From NCBI GenBank assembly GCA_907163375.1, contig CAJQUW010005698.1:85162-149161 (forward strand): 64,000 bases of DNA, read 5' to 3'. The first letter of the stretch is position 1; each line of letters starts with the position of its first letter. Origin of the DNA: Prostheceraeus crozeri (lineage: Eukaryota; Platyhelminthes; Polycladida; Euryleptidae). Below, piece by piece: positions 34,769 through 45,848 of the stretch. A program made the translations under genes and the position numbers. Below the pieces are notes generated by a model, which did no database searches, was not told the DNA's origin, and was given only the letters and a program-made list of their open reading frames with translations.

Positions 34769-35752
34769 AATGCAACACCATTAGTTGTTGGGAACTTCAT
34801 TCTATGGAAGTGTCCCTAATGATTATTTCAGTATCATCCTCCGTGCCTACGATACTTGCTGACATAATAGAAGCTTACAATTTCTTGCACTGCCGTTTCT
34901 AAATGTTTTTATGACATCAAGGAAAGAGAACCACGGGTTGTTTCGAAAGTACATTCATGAAAAATCACGAAGAAAGCTAAAATCACACCGAGAATTTTTT
35001 CCGGTCTTTTCAAGGTGCACCCGGATGCCGAAGTGAATGACATCAACTAATTTGGTAAGACTGATGACAAGCTAGCACATTTTGCGTTCGCCAATCCTCT
35101 TTTGTCTCTTGATTTGAGACCTTTTGTCTTTTGAGTTGACCCCAAGTTGACGAAATACGTTGTATCATCTGAAACCTCAGACTGTACCTTTCCTTTTCAA
35201 TCAAATGTATACAGAGCAAACTTTTTGTGCTAAATTTGTTGCAGGGAAAGCTATTTATCAGGCAGGCCATAAGAGAGGTATTATTTGACATTATGATCTA
35301 CTATTGAAGTTTCTTGGGATCAATTTGACCCCAGGTTGACGGAAGAGGGTTAAGTCAGAAGAGTCGACAAAGACTTTTCGATCGTGCATGTGACAAATGT
35401 CAAAACCTACTTCTGATTTGCTGCGTCACATTGCACCAAAGAACAAATGACGAGTGACAGAGCGCTCCCAGTTCGACCACATGTTTTTAAAAGTGACACG
35501 TGTTGTCTGATTATCATCGCTCTGTCAATGCACACAGCTGCAAGTGCACTTATGGATAGATCACTTTGGAACTCACAGACATCGACAACGCATCTTTTGC
35601 AGAGGACACATGAATATGTCTAGACGAAAAACAGCAATCGGTCGGAAGCAGGGAAAAGTGAGCACAATTTGAATACAGACTGACCTTGCGACTCGTCCCC
35701 ATAAAACAGTACCTTCAAAAAACAGCTTTCCAAGGTCTAAATGTAGGTCAGG
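34769..35752. other. No gene seen; possible piggyBac-like single end near 35346
   Basis: At about 35346-35349 TTAA follows GGTTGACGGAAGAGGG. Reading outward on the minus strand this is TTAACCCTCTTCCGTCAACC, the layout of a piggyBac terminus. A related internal word lies at about 35135. No partner end was seen, so this remains a guess. Confidence 0.3.
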
Positions 35753-36854
35753 CAATCTACAGCGAATTGCAATTCAACCCGCCACAAATTGCAATAGTTT
35801 CAAGAATGGGTTCATCTTGTAGAGAACAAACCCTTATCAACATACCAAAAATCTAAGAAAATCTAGTTAGTGGAAGAGTCTTTTCGAAATACGAAAGAAA
35901 AGTGTATTACAAATTTGCATCAATTTACATCTACAAGTGCCTTACGTGATGAAACCGCAATGAAAATATATTCTGATAAAATATTGTACCTGCATCATCT
36001 AAATATACTGTATGTAGCATCTGCTGACTACAGAATGATGTACTTAAGATATCAATCTCAGCACTTAGGAAATATGATAAAAAGTCAGACTTCACGACAA
36101 GTGCCTCACTGAATCAAAAGCAAAATACTTCATTAGAACGAAAATTATCCATTTTATGAATGCCATAACAAGAGCAAATGAAATCAACACACTAATAGCG
36201 TAGAATATGCCAGCTGTATTCTCATGAGTCAACGATGTCTTAAACAAAGAATAAGCAATTCAAAGACTATAACATCCTCTTTAGCAACTCCTCTCATGAA
36301 AACGCATAGAATTTTAAGCTTCTAGATGAAAAGTAAGTTTACACATGTCACAATCCGGTTTGTCTGCTTCAGCTTACTTTGCAGAAGCCGCAATTTCATT
36401 TGAAAGACAATCATTCTATGCTATCATATGCGCTTTCGCATTGAAGCAACTATGGATGCCTTGGTTATAGAGGCTCACGCAGGTTCTTCCCTTGCCATAA
36501 GCAAATTTGCAATAATTTACATATACAGGTGCCTTAGAATGTGTATTAGATGATAGGTGTGAGTGCTTACATTTCTATGCATATTCACCATGGAGTACTT
36601 GCAAAAGTGCTTCGCTTATTGGTGAAAAAAATGAAAATTCGTTTCCTGACTTATGCAAATCTTAGCAAATTTACACCCTACAGGTACCTAAAAAAAGTTA
36701 TTTACAAGACAAGGGTACGTAAGCGCGTTTTCAACCTATCTGCTTGAACAACTACATTATGCGTTTTCACAAGACGGTAGTTGCAAGAAGTAATCGTTTA
36801 TTGATAGTAAAACTCGCAGATTTGTACGTCAGTTTGCATAATAGTCGCAGAGAT

Positions 36855-37200
36855 AGTCCGGGAGCTAGCGTGAAGTTGTGCAGGGAACGAGGTAGTACAT
36901 AAAACTTTCACATAGCATAGTACACCTCTAACCTACTGCAAAACTTCGCGTCTGCCGGATCAGATCATTTGCTTTTCAGAAATAGAGAGGATAACACAAT
37001 CCTATGTATTTCCAATGGTAAAATTGTGACATTTAAGGTGTTGACTCCATTTTTTCGAATTTTTGCTCATAAAAGTTACACAAATTGGCATTTTGTTGAA
37101 TTGGTTATTATAGAAATCATCTACAGATCATGATCTTTCAAATGAGCTATCATTCAGTGACAGAGGATGAAGCAAAGTGTGCAAGCAGACACTTTTCGTT
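36855..37200 (+). repeat. Inner left arm of the fold-back
   Basis: 346 bp, starting AGTCCGGGAGCTAGCGTGAA and ending ACACTTTTCGTT; inverted partner at 37255-37600. Confidence 0.92.
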
Positions 37201-37254
37201 GGTGTAACTGCAAATTTTAACATAGAAATTTCAGGAAAATTGTTGATATACTTT

Positions 37255-37600
37255 AACGAAAAGTGTCTGTTTGTACACTTTACTTCATCCTCTGTCACTG
37301 AATGATAACTCATTTGGAAGATCATGATCTGTAGATGATTTCTATATTAACCAGTTCAACAAAATACCAATTTGTGTAACTTTTATGAGCAAAAATTCGA
37401 AAAAATGGAGTCAACACCTTAAATGTCACAATTTTACCACTGGAAATACATAGGATTGTGTTATCATCTCTATTTCTGAAAAGCAAATGATCTGATCCGG
37501 CAGACGCGAAGTTTTGCAGTAGGTTAGAGGTGTGCGATGCTATGTGAAAGTTTTATGTACTACCTCGTTCCCTGCACAACTTCACGCTAGCTCCCGGACT
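37255..37600 (-). repeat. Inner right arm of the fold-back
   Basis: 346 bp, reverse complement of 36855-37200, separated from it by a 54-bp loop. Confidence 0.92.
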
Positions 37601-38006
37601 AAGAGTTACAAGTATTCTTGAACTATTGAAGTCCAACCGCTTGGAAAGGACATAATTCAGAAAATATAACTGGTATTAGTGAGAGCCATGTGGAAGATAA
37701 ATGAAGCAAATGAAACAAAGCTGCAACGCTTCATTTTGATTGGCTGTTGCAATCTTTATCTGCGATTTCATTGGTGCAAACGCGTCTTTGCATTTCGAAA
37801 AGACTTGACTTCTGAGACTTGACAAGTGGAGAGTTCAGGGTGTTCCACCAGCTAGACTTTCTTAGATTTTTGATATGTTGATAAGGGGTTTTTCTCTACG
37901 AGATGAGCCCATTCTTGAAACTATTGCAATTTATGGCGGGTTGAAGCGCAATTAGCTGTAGATTGCATGGACTAATGCAGCATCAATTACAGGTAATTCT
38001 GACAAT

Positions 38007-40347
38007 CAGGCCTGTGGAGCCGGAGCCGGAACCTTAAGGAGCCGATGGTTTTGGTCGGAGCCGGAGCCGGAGCCGGATCCGATTTATCACAAAGGCTCCT
38101 GCTCCGGCTCCGATTGTTTGAGCTTTGATATAAATCTAGAATTTTGAAAGGTTTTAATTGGCATCATAAAAAAATTAGATCATTTGAAATCTAAAGATAT
38201 GTCTTTTAAGTATACCAATGATCTGTCCTCCACGATATCTTTCTTTGCAGTTGCCGCCTTCTTTTGCATTATATGTATTATATTTGCACACATGTGTAAT
38301 ATTTTTTTATTACATATGTTTCGTAAGACTAATTTCCATAGCTTTTAGTGACAACGTATTCTCCAAAATCCATTAATTTGAAGACTTGTTATATGCATGC
38401 TAACTAAATGATTGTAGATTCCTAGAGACAAGTCGCCAGTCATTTATGTACACATTTCCAGTTCAGTCACCATAGACAATATAGCTACATTTCTTGCTCA
38501 ATGTCTTAAATCTAATACGGTTACTATGTAGGCTATCATCTATCGGTATGGTGACAATGCCAATTTCCTTAGATTGTATTGTAGGCTCTTGTGCAGTCCC
38601 CCACCTACATTTTTCAAAACAATCGATTATACAATTTGATCAATTTTGATTGGAGGGATAACTCTTCACAGTCACACGAATGAACTGACTACAAGTCCTC
38701 GCATGGCTATAGCAATAAGTGACCCAGCCACTTCTAGTTGCGCCCTATTATTCTAAAGGTATCTCATTCACAATGAATTTCCTTTGACTTCAAAATTCAA
38801 AGGGTATATTTCAATGCGAAAAAATCCGAAGCCAAATTACAATGTTGACTTGCTGACGAAGTTTGCGACCATGACATCGCAATTACCCACGTAGATTTTT
38901 ACAACAGCACGGAATGCTTTACTCAAACCGGTGATGCTGAAACGGACATCCAATGGTGCTGCATCTTTTTACCAGAGAAAAAATGGGGGGGGAGGACTGC
39001 ACAAGAGCCGTATTGTGTAATAATATTTCCCCAAATGTCATAGACCTGTGGATTTCAAGAATTTTCATTATTATTTTTTCCGTCTGTCAACACTTTATGC
39101 TGATATCATGTTGACTTATATGTATATAATAAAGAAAGATTGAGACGCTCTCAATAAAGGCGTCTTTTGACCTCCCTTTTCTACTGTCTGTGACATAAAA
39201 CCGCACGCGCATTCGAAAGCTAGCAAAGTAGATGGGATTTCTGCTCGGTGCTCGCAGTCAAATTTTTATTATGCATTTCACCCTGCAACATGCTGTGTGA
39301 TACTCCGAGTTCAGTTTCATCAGCCTAACCATCATCAGAGGAATAGTGGTAATATGTTATACATAAATTGAATATAATAATATACATGAATCATTGATGA
39401 ATTGTTTAGTGCAACCTTACGCCATAATGAAAAACACGAAATTAACATAATATTAGTTAAGCCTTAACTTATTAAGTACGCTGCATAGAATTACAAAACT
39501 CGTCCTAAATTAGATATTTTTATTTTTTTAAGTATAATTTTCAATTGTACATTTCTAGCCTACACTGCAATGAGACTATCTAAATTACAATTTCTACAGA
39601 TAATGAGTCGTGGGCTACCCACCGATCATATTATTCATGGACCAACAGACTTGGATAAAGGCAATAACAAATAGCAATAACAACCTAAGCTAGCCTATAT
39701 ACACTTTAATATTCAATAAATCAATTGATATCTTGATTGATACGGTATATTTGGCTATATAGCCACCCTTTCCATGTTTGAGTAGATACAGGCCCTAAGC
39801 TATTTAGAGGCATACGCTATCCAGTTTCATATTCAAGCTTTGTTAAAAAGCTTATACTACTATTCGGCCCCTGTGACGGCTAATTAGGTATATCATCATC
39901 ACTCATGTGGTCTTATAATGTAGCCTCGTAGTAGACTGGTTGCAGGTTAAATTTACTGGTTAAACTTAAATTTACTGGTTAACTGGTTAAATTTATATTT
40001 AACCAGTGCGGGAGATCTTTATCTAATTTAACCAATCCAGGCTATAACTTTATTTTATCTTTCAGAGATAGTCAATTCATGCAAAAATATATGGCAAGTA
40101 TGATATTTATCATTATATTAGGCTATTATCATTTTTATTATTAACTTAAGTCGTTGCTTGTTAATGAAAACTAATTTGATGATTGTAGCAAGCCTCTAAA
40201 GGCCACACCGTTATCCAAAAAACCCGTTCAACGGATCCAGGATAACCAGCATAGATAGAACCTGAATTTGAAGCCGGAGCCTTTCACATCAGTGTCGTGG
40301 AGCCGGAGCCGGAGCCGATGAGATAACGCATCGGCTCCACAGCCCTG
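38007..40347. mobile_element. Non-autonomous hAT element with exact 8-bp target duplication
   Basis: The left end is CAGGCCTGTGGAGCCG at 38007. The right end, read on the minus strand from 40347, is CAGGGCTGTGGAGCCG, so 15 of 16 bases match. CTGACAAT flanks both sides (37999-38006 and 40348-40355), an exact 8-bp duplication. GGAGCC hexamers are repeated in both subterminal regions. The interior (2.34 kb) has no transposase but contains a smaller element at 38584-39009. CAGGG(C)TGTGGAG-type ends are common in animal hAT families. Confidence 0.92.
38584..39009. mobile_element. Small TIR element nested in the 38-40.3 kb hAT
   Basis: Ends are GGCTCTTGTGCAGTCC at 38584 and GGACTGCACAAGAGCC ending at 39009, a perfect 16-bp inverted repeat. 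They are followed inward by CCCCA.C on one side and GGGGGGGGA on the other. Flanks GTATTGTA (38576-38583) and GTATTGTG (39010-39017) match at 7 of 8, consistent with a hAT-type duplication. No coding capacity in 426 bp. Confidence 0.8.
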
Positions 40348-40355
40348 CTGACAAT

Positions 40356-42375
40356 TTATGTTTTTGAAGAAAGTCAATGAGATTAGCCATTTTTTCATAT
40401 TTCTATTTTTGCTTTATAGCTGTGCTATTTAGAGATGCGCAGCAGCAATCCTAGCCCGAACCCGTACTATAATTTGAACCCGACCGAACCTGAAAGTTTT
40501 GCCGATACCAAAAGCCCGATCACAAATCAAAAAATTTAATTAAAAAATCTATTTGTGACAACCAGGATAATGAATTTCCCAAAATATGGGCTTGAGCCTT
40601 TGTGAAGCGCACAAATAGACTAACACTACTAATTGGATTCATTGGAATTGATTGCAATTAAGTCGACGTAAATTACAGATGGATCATGAATACGGATGCA
40701 GTCAATAGTAACAATAATGATAAAAGGGACATATTTCTTAGCGTCATCGGTTCGCTTAATCAGTGTATGCGTATGTCGCATTGGAATAAAGCATATTAAT
40801 AATATTATTATCAAGGTTTTTTAAGGTTTTTGCTACGGGTCATCTGATCATTCCCACGGGCTACACACTCAAATCGTCTCAAGATCGATTTTCATCAGTG
40901 TGCGCCTAACGCACTCAGGATTTATAAGCAAAAACAGAAGTCATGAATCAGTATAACATTCAGCATTACCAGTGTCATTCTCCATGTAAATGAGCTATCA
41001 TGAGATGAATTCTGGGCATTGATATTGTTGGCTATGGCTCACTACATGTAACGGATGAACGTTCAAAATCCACGGTACAAGTCGAAAATTCCACGGTGCA
41101 GTCATCACTTATTCACACGCTTATTAGTCACGGTTATTGTCATCGCTTCTTGATATTGCAATTACAGTTTCATGTTTCTTGTTGATCCATTTTTCAAGTA
41201 TTTTTCTTATCTTTTTTACTCCATATATCTATACACGCTCTATGATATATTATATATTAAGTTCAATTTTCATCATGACTTTCATAGATATCGAACATGA
41301 GCCGACAAAAATACTTTTGTCAATTAAATTGAAAATCTCCACAATAGTATAATAAAAATGTTGATGCATATAATCAGGTTTAGAAATTGATAACAAGATA
41401 ATACAATAATACATGAAATGCCCAAGATTTTCAGAATATTTTTATAATTTTAGCTTTTATTCAGCACGAGAATAAATTGACAACAGTTTCCCAACCGATT
41501 GCCAACCTCTATGGCTTACGTCTTTTCACCAACGCTTTGCCAATTGGTTGGCTCTATAACCCTTCACCAACGGTTAACCAACGGTCGTCAAATTGTAGTT
41601 TTATCGATAAATATATACAGAGAGGAGCAATTGAGCATCATAATAGGATTTGATATATAGTATCAGCTTGACAAATGCATGAAACGGTTTGCCAACCTTA
41701 TGCCGTTGGCCCAACGGAAAACCAACGTTACTTTTCCCACTGGGAAGTGAAGAAGGTGCGAGCTCGATTCCTAGGTCGGCAAGTGCAGCCGGGGAATCAA
41801 GGGTTGCTGTCTTGTAGTGACTTAATAGTTGTCATTCTCTTTAGATATTCAATGTGCTGCTACAGACCTTTGTTGTCAACATTCACTTTTGATACTTTTA
41901 TCCTCAGTACATGGCGGCAGTCCCAATGCAGTTTAAAATCATCATGAAGCAAGTTTCAACCAGATGGAAATAATGAAATCGAAGCAAAACTGCTATGCAG
42001 ACTATGTTTATAAATTATATGTAGCCTATGCTGGAAAAAGAAAGATATCAGTTAAGCCAATTTGCATGGGTGATAATGCCTGATTTCCACTAGCATCGAT
42101 TTGTCGCTTAATCACGCCGCTCTTCAATTCTTTTCCCTGATTGACCAACTCGTTGAAGTGCTATCGATCATTTTTTACCTTTCCACTACTAGTTCTAGTG
42201 GACGACATCGCTCCCTCCCTCATCGAGCGTCGCTGACTGGTTTAGTGCATGTCGGTGGTTTCCTCATCGGCGCGGATCAGGTGGTCTATCGTTTTGGATA
42301 CTGAGGGATTATTCTGCGACTCCATCGAAAGCCGCCAGAGACATTTTTAGCCGCAGTTTGGCAGCCGAGATTATG
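40356..42375. other. No gene seen; Asn/Pro-like CCAAC repeat patch at 41487-41745
   Basis: A patch repeats words of the type CCAACCGATTGCCAAC and CCAACGGT on both sides of a 90-bp spacer (41487-41590 and 41676-41745), in both direct and inverted sense, suggesting a decayed element. At about 40440-40500 CCCGAACCCG and similar words occur once. Otherwise the stretch is AT-rich without family-like frames. Confidence 0.4.
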
Positions 42376-42379
42376 TCTC

Positions 42380-42954
42380 AAGTGCGACGATAACTCACCC
42401 ATTGCAAAATGATCGAATCCTCAAGTATCCATGAACTTCCGCCATATCTCGCTGCCTAATATCTAAGGTTTTGGAGAGAATCGTCCTTCAGAAGTGCATC
42501 TTGCCACATATGCACGGAAAGCTGGATCTCACAGTTCCTTCTTCGCTCGGGACCAGGTTGCTCTATCGCACTGACCCTGCATTTCTGCATTTTTTCGTTC
42601 AATCATTCTATACTCGCATCCTTCATTCTGTAACCACGCTTCATATTTGAAAGACAAACTATCTCGTGTAGACAACCTCACTTTGACTCTTTGACCGTCG
42701 CGGTCAAGTACTTGGGCCTACTTTCCTGAGTCACTTTTACTTTTGACCGTCATGTACAAGTGCTTCATGCCCAACATATTTTCTTGGCTATTAAGCCACG
42801 CCTTATTATGTATTCCTGTTGCAAACAGAAGAGAGGACGACTCAGAAGACGAGCGAGATACTTCTGCAAGGAAGATTTGAAGGAGATTGGCCTGAAGAAG
42901 GATGCAATGGACAGAAGGAGATGGAGATGTCGAATTCGCACCGGCGACCCTTGA
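42380..42954 (+). pseudogene. LINE (non-LTR retrotransposon) ORF2 fragments
   Basis: Around 42465-42525 one frame reads KVLERIVLQKCILPHMHGKLD, matching the early reverse-transcriptase motif 'sKvLErivl.kil.h' of LINEs. At about 42820-42954 another frame reads RRARYFCKEDLKEIGL, then DRRRWRCRIRTGDP and a stop. This matches the C-terminal tail found in many animal LINE ORF2 proteins (cf. 'DL..LGL...DR..WR..I'). The central RT domain with YADD is missing between them, so this is an internally deleted remnant. The clade cannot be assigned from so little. Confidence 0.6.
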
Positions 42955-43379
42955 AGACAAGGAGATGCCCGCAGACGGGGATTGCAATATTGATGAAAGA
43001 AGCGGTAAATGCTTTCAGCTACTTTGAAATGATAATGAAGTTGATTGACAATGACCTGTATAGGATCACATTCGAGTGTCGACTTGAACTGCTCATTCCT
43101 CCCAGTCGTCGTTTCCTAGAAGGGCAGAGTATGCAATAATGAAATGGCACACACCACACACGATCTACGGTCAAACAATGAGGCGTCCCTCAATAATCAG
43201 TGAACCTCAGACAGCAACCAGAGGCGTGCGTGTCATACACATCGAGTTCTTCGTTCGGTCACACTTCGCTGTCACAGTACCATTCATTGACAAATCGTTC
43301 GAAGAGATGGAGTGAACTAAATTTCTCATGCCTGCCAACTTCTAGGAATCTGACAGACCAACTTCAACGAGAAAACTTG

Positions 43380-43615
43380 TGCGCAATGATCTGAATTCTT
43401 TGAATCTGAAAGAATTGTGGCAATCGAAGTATTTTGGAGGAATTCACAGCAATCCGCAACCGACGCACGACTGCTTTTCCTATCTCTGTAAGGTATTAGG
43501 AATACCTTTTTGCCCACTTACTAAGTTCCAACATGTGTATTGTTTTGAATAAGTCTTCACTTCTAGAGCTAAACAATCTAATTCTGTGATTGCTCCCCAT
43601 TCGTTACTTAAGATC
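43380..43615 (+). repeat. Dispersed repeat segment, second copy
   Basis: Diverged direct copy of 10706-11005, sharing GAATTCTTTGAATCTGAA, TGGCAATCGAAG and AATCTAATTCTGTGATTGC. It is not bounded by recognisable ends here. Confidence 0.55.
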
Positions 43616-43859
43616 TTCGTTAAGCCAACTGACTTTCAATACTGCGAGGATGTTCCATATGCCACATGACGTAGCAAATTGCAGCTGAGAGTATTTATGG
43701 CTTTTGTCATGATAAAACTTGGCGAACGATTACTTTTTTTAATCTGTATCCATAACATAGCGCTTTTGATGTATCCCAGCTTGTATTTCACAGATGTCTC
43801 ACAGAAAACCCACTCAAGGGAATTCCCATCAGATAAAAATCCACTGCTACACCAAATCA

Positions 43860-44080
43860 TAATAGACCGGGAGGTCGCACCAAGTTCTTTACGAACTAGG
43901 TCACACATGAAATTTTCACAATTATGTACGCCTCCTCACTACCACAAAACTGCACGTCTGCCGAATCTGATCACTTGATTTTATAAATAGCCTGGATTGG
44001 AGAAACCCCTGTATTTCCAATGAAGAAATTGTGACGTATTAGTTATGATATAGACACAATTTTATTGAATTATTGACTAC
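43860..44080 (+). repeat. Diverged relative of the fold-back arm
   Basis: Words align in order with 36855-37130: CCGGGAG..GC, CGAACTAGGT, ACTTTCACA-like, CTGC(A/C).GTCTGCCG, ATCTGATCA.TTG, TGTATTTCCAATG, AAATTGTGAC. It is much older than the two arms are to each other and has no inverted partner nearby. Confidence 0.55.
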
Positions 44081-44375
44081 AGATTAAAGTCGAAGAAATA
44101 ATTCTTCAATGTGATTTGCGCAGAATCTGCAGGTCATGCTCTGTCATGTGTGGGGTCGGTTTATTCAGAATCTCTCATGTTTGACTCGTGTGACACTCAT
44201 ATCTGTAAGTATGACGGAAATGACGGAAAGTGTGCCAGAATGGGATGGATTTGCGTTCCTATGGCGGTCACCACTTGTGGTGTCTGGGCTCAGAAGCAAT
44301 GGAAACATTACATCGGATTTCCAGATCACTGTCAATGTGTGGAAACGAACGGCACTCATTGATTCGCAATGAAGT

Positions 44376-44555
44376 ACTGTAAAACAACACATTTTCGCGA
44401 ATTTCGCGAGGGCGAGTGTCTCGCGAAAATTTCTTGCCATGGATATTGCGAATGGTGCACGACCATGAAATCGCGAAAATAAGTTGTCGCTAACTAGTTC
44501 ACTATAGTCGACAGTCGGGAAAATGTGTTGCCACGAAAATGTGCTGTTTTACAGT
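44376..44555. mobile_element. Short TIR element (MITE) rich in TTTTCGCG
   Basis: The left end ACTGTAAAACAACACATTTT at 44376 is matched inverted by AAAATGTGCTGTTTTACAGT ending at 44555, 19 of 20 bases. TTTCGCGA words recur inside. Elements with ACTGTAAAAC ends and TTTCGCG repeats are, as I recall, abundant in several marine invertebrate genomes. No clear target duplication. Confidence 0.7.
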
Positions 44556-45481
44556 GCAAGATTTCCTGGGCGTGACGCTAGCAAAATCAGTTGCCAGAGC
44601 TCTCCTGGCGCACATGACTCCTTGAAGTGTTTTCTTTTATTCCTTTGGTCATTTTTTGTATCTTGAGTTGAGCATTGATTCTTAGACTTTGTACATAGGT
44701 CTATTTATGTATGTTCATATTGGTTGCACTGAGCACAAGTCATGTATGTGATAAGAACATATTTTATATATATGATGTCTGTAATCATTTAACAACATTT
44801 TCATTGAAATTTCAACAAATATGTGCCATTTTCTCTCCGGATAAGATGTCTGCATACATGTGCACTTGTACCTCGTTCATCATCAATTTTCATCAAATCA
44901 TTCAACAATCATCAAATTTCAAGAAATTGAATTGTTTTATCTCAGCTAGTGGAAATAAAAACTCGGTTAATATGCAGTCTGACTTCATGCATCCCATATA
45001 GTATGAACTCCCTCTCTCTAATCACCTACAACTCTCCCGTTCTGATTTGGAAAATTCTGGTGACGATGGTGTATATTGTAGATGGATATAAGATCCGAAT
45101 TCAGCAGTCAAATACGATAGCAACGATGAATTTTATGAGGTTGCAATTTATATGAAATACTTAAGTAAGTAAATGCTTCAGTATTCAGGACAATACCATC
45201 ATTGTTCTTGATGAGAAGCTAATCAGTGGAATTATCTGTCATCAACTATGTATCGTCAACACAATTCAAGGTCAGTCACAAGCAAATATGTCAAAATACA
45301 GTGTACTCCGGATAGGCAGGAACCGGATAAACAGGAATTTCGCTTACGCGAGAGAAAAATCGAGAAACATTTCCAACACAGGAGAGCTTTCGGAAGTCAC
45401 TCCGCTTAGACGGGAGATTTTTTTCATTTTTAATAATTTACCTATTTTTTATGGATAACTGGATTTGAGCTTCTGCATTAA

Positions 45482-45754
45482 ATGATTTTCGTCTGTGTTT
45501 CAACCAAAAATGCATTTGTGCTCTTACTACTTGTTGTTCTGATGCACTGTGGGAGTGCAGTGTTGCAAAAAATCATTTCCTACTCCCCTATGTGCGCATT
45601 GGATGAAAGGGATGAGGGTTGCAATAATGCAATCATTTGCTTGCATAAAGAAACAACACATTGCATTTCACTACTCCAAATATCAGATGATTTAGTTAAC
45701 GCATCCTCCTCTGAAGATTTATTGCAAATAGGAGCAGTGTGGCCTGATTTATAA
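45482..45754 (+). CDS. Candidate small secreted protein (hypothetical)
   Basis: The 90-codon frame has an N-terminus with a hydrophobic core AFVLLLLVVLMHCG after a short polar start, which looks like a signal peptide cleavable near residue 26. The remainder is polar with Cys at several positions (including MCALDERDEGC and CLHKETTHC). It ends about 95 bp before the SLC15 start codon on the same strand. I do not recognise it. The start context (TAAATGA) is not strong, and in AT-rich DNA such a frame can arise by chance, so it could equally be 5' untranslated sequence or noise. Confidence 0.25.
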   Translation: MIFVCVSTKNAFVLLLLVVLMHCGSAVLQKIISYSPMCALDERDEGCNNAIICLHKETTHCISLLQISDDLVNASSSEDLLQIGAVWPDL

Positions 45755-45848
45755 ATAGTAAGGATACGTAATTGGTTGCAGTGCAAATAATGCATTTTAT
45801 ATCATGTGAGGTTAATCGATCAATGGATTTTCTTTCAGATTCGAAAGG

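Larger units (their letters stand above)
35753..37966. repeat. Large fold-back palindrome (about 2.2 kb)
   Basis: The outer ends match in inverted orientation: GCAATCTACAG at 35753 and CTGTAGATTGC ending at 37966, continuing for about 120 bp through CAATAGTTTCAAGAATGGG. The inner arms 36855-37200 and 37255-37600 are 346 bp each, about nine in ten identical by eye, around a 54-bp loop. The left side has about 970 bp (35880-36854) not matched on the right, including three spaced copies of a GCAAATTTGCAATAATTTAC-like word. No convincing target duplication was found. A diverged relative of one arm lies at about 43860-44080. It fits a fold-back or long-TIR DNA element of unknown family. Confidence 0.85.

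Noticed and set aside
35131-35349. piggyBac-like element with TTAA at 35346
   Set aside because: Only one terminus is visible; the internal similar word at about 35135 is in the same orientation, not inverted.
42101-42304. 67-codon frame upstream of the LINE pieces
   Set aside because: No convincing match to the LINE segment expected there; not included in the LINE feature.
44111-44362. 83-codon frame with about ten cysteines
   Set aside because: There is no hydrophobic leader. Another frame across the same bases is equally open, and it resembles no family I know. Cys richness here follows from TGT/TGC words.
45298-45420. pogo/Tigger-like single terminus (TACAGTGTACTCCGGATA)
   Set aside because: Looks like a Tigger end with a TA flank, but no partner end or internal sequence was found, so element boundaries cannot be set.
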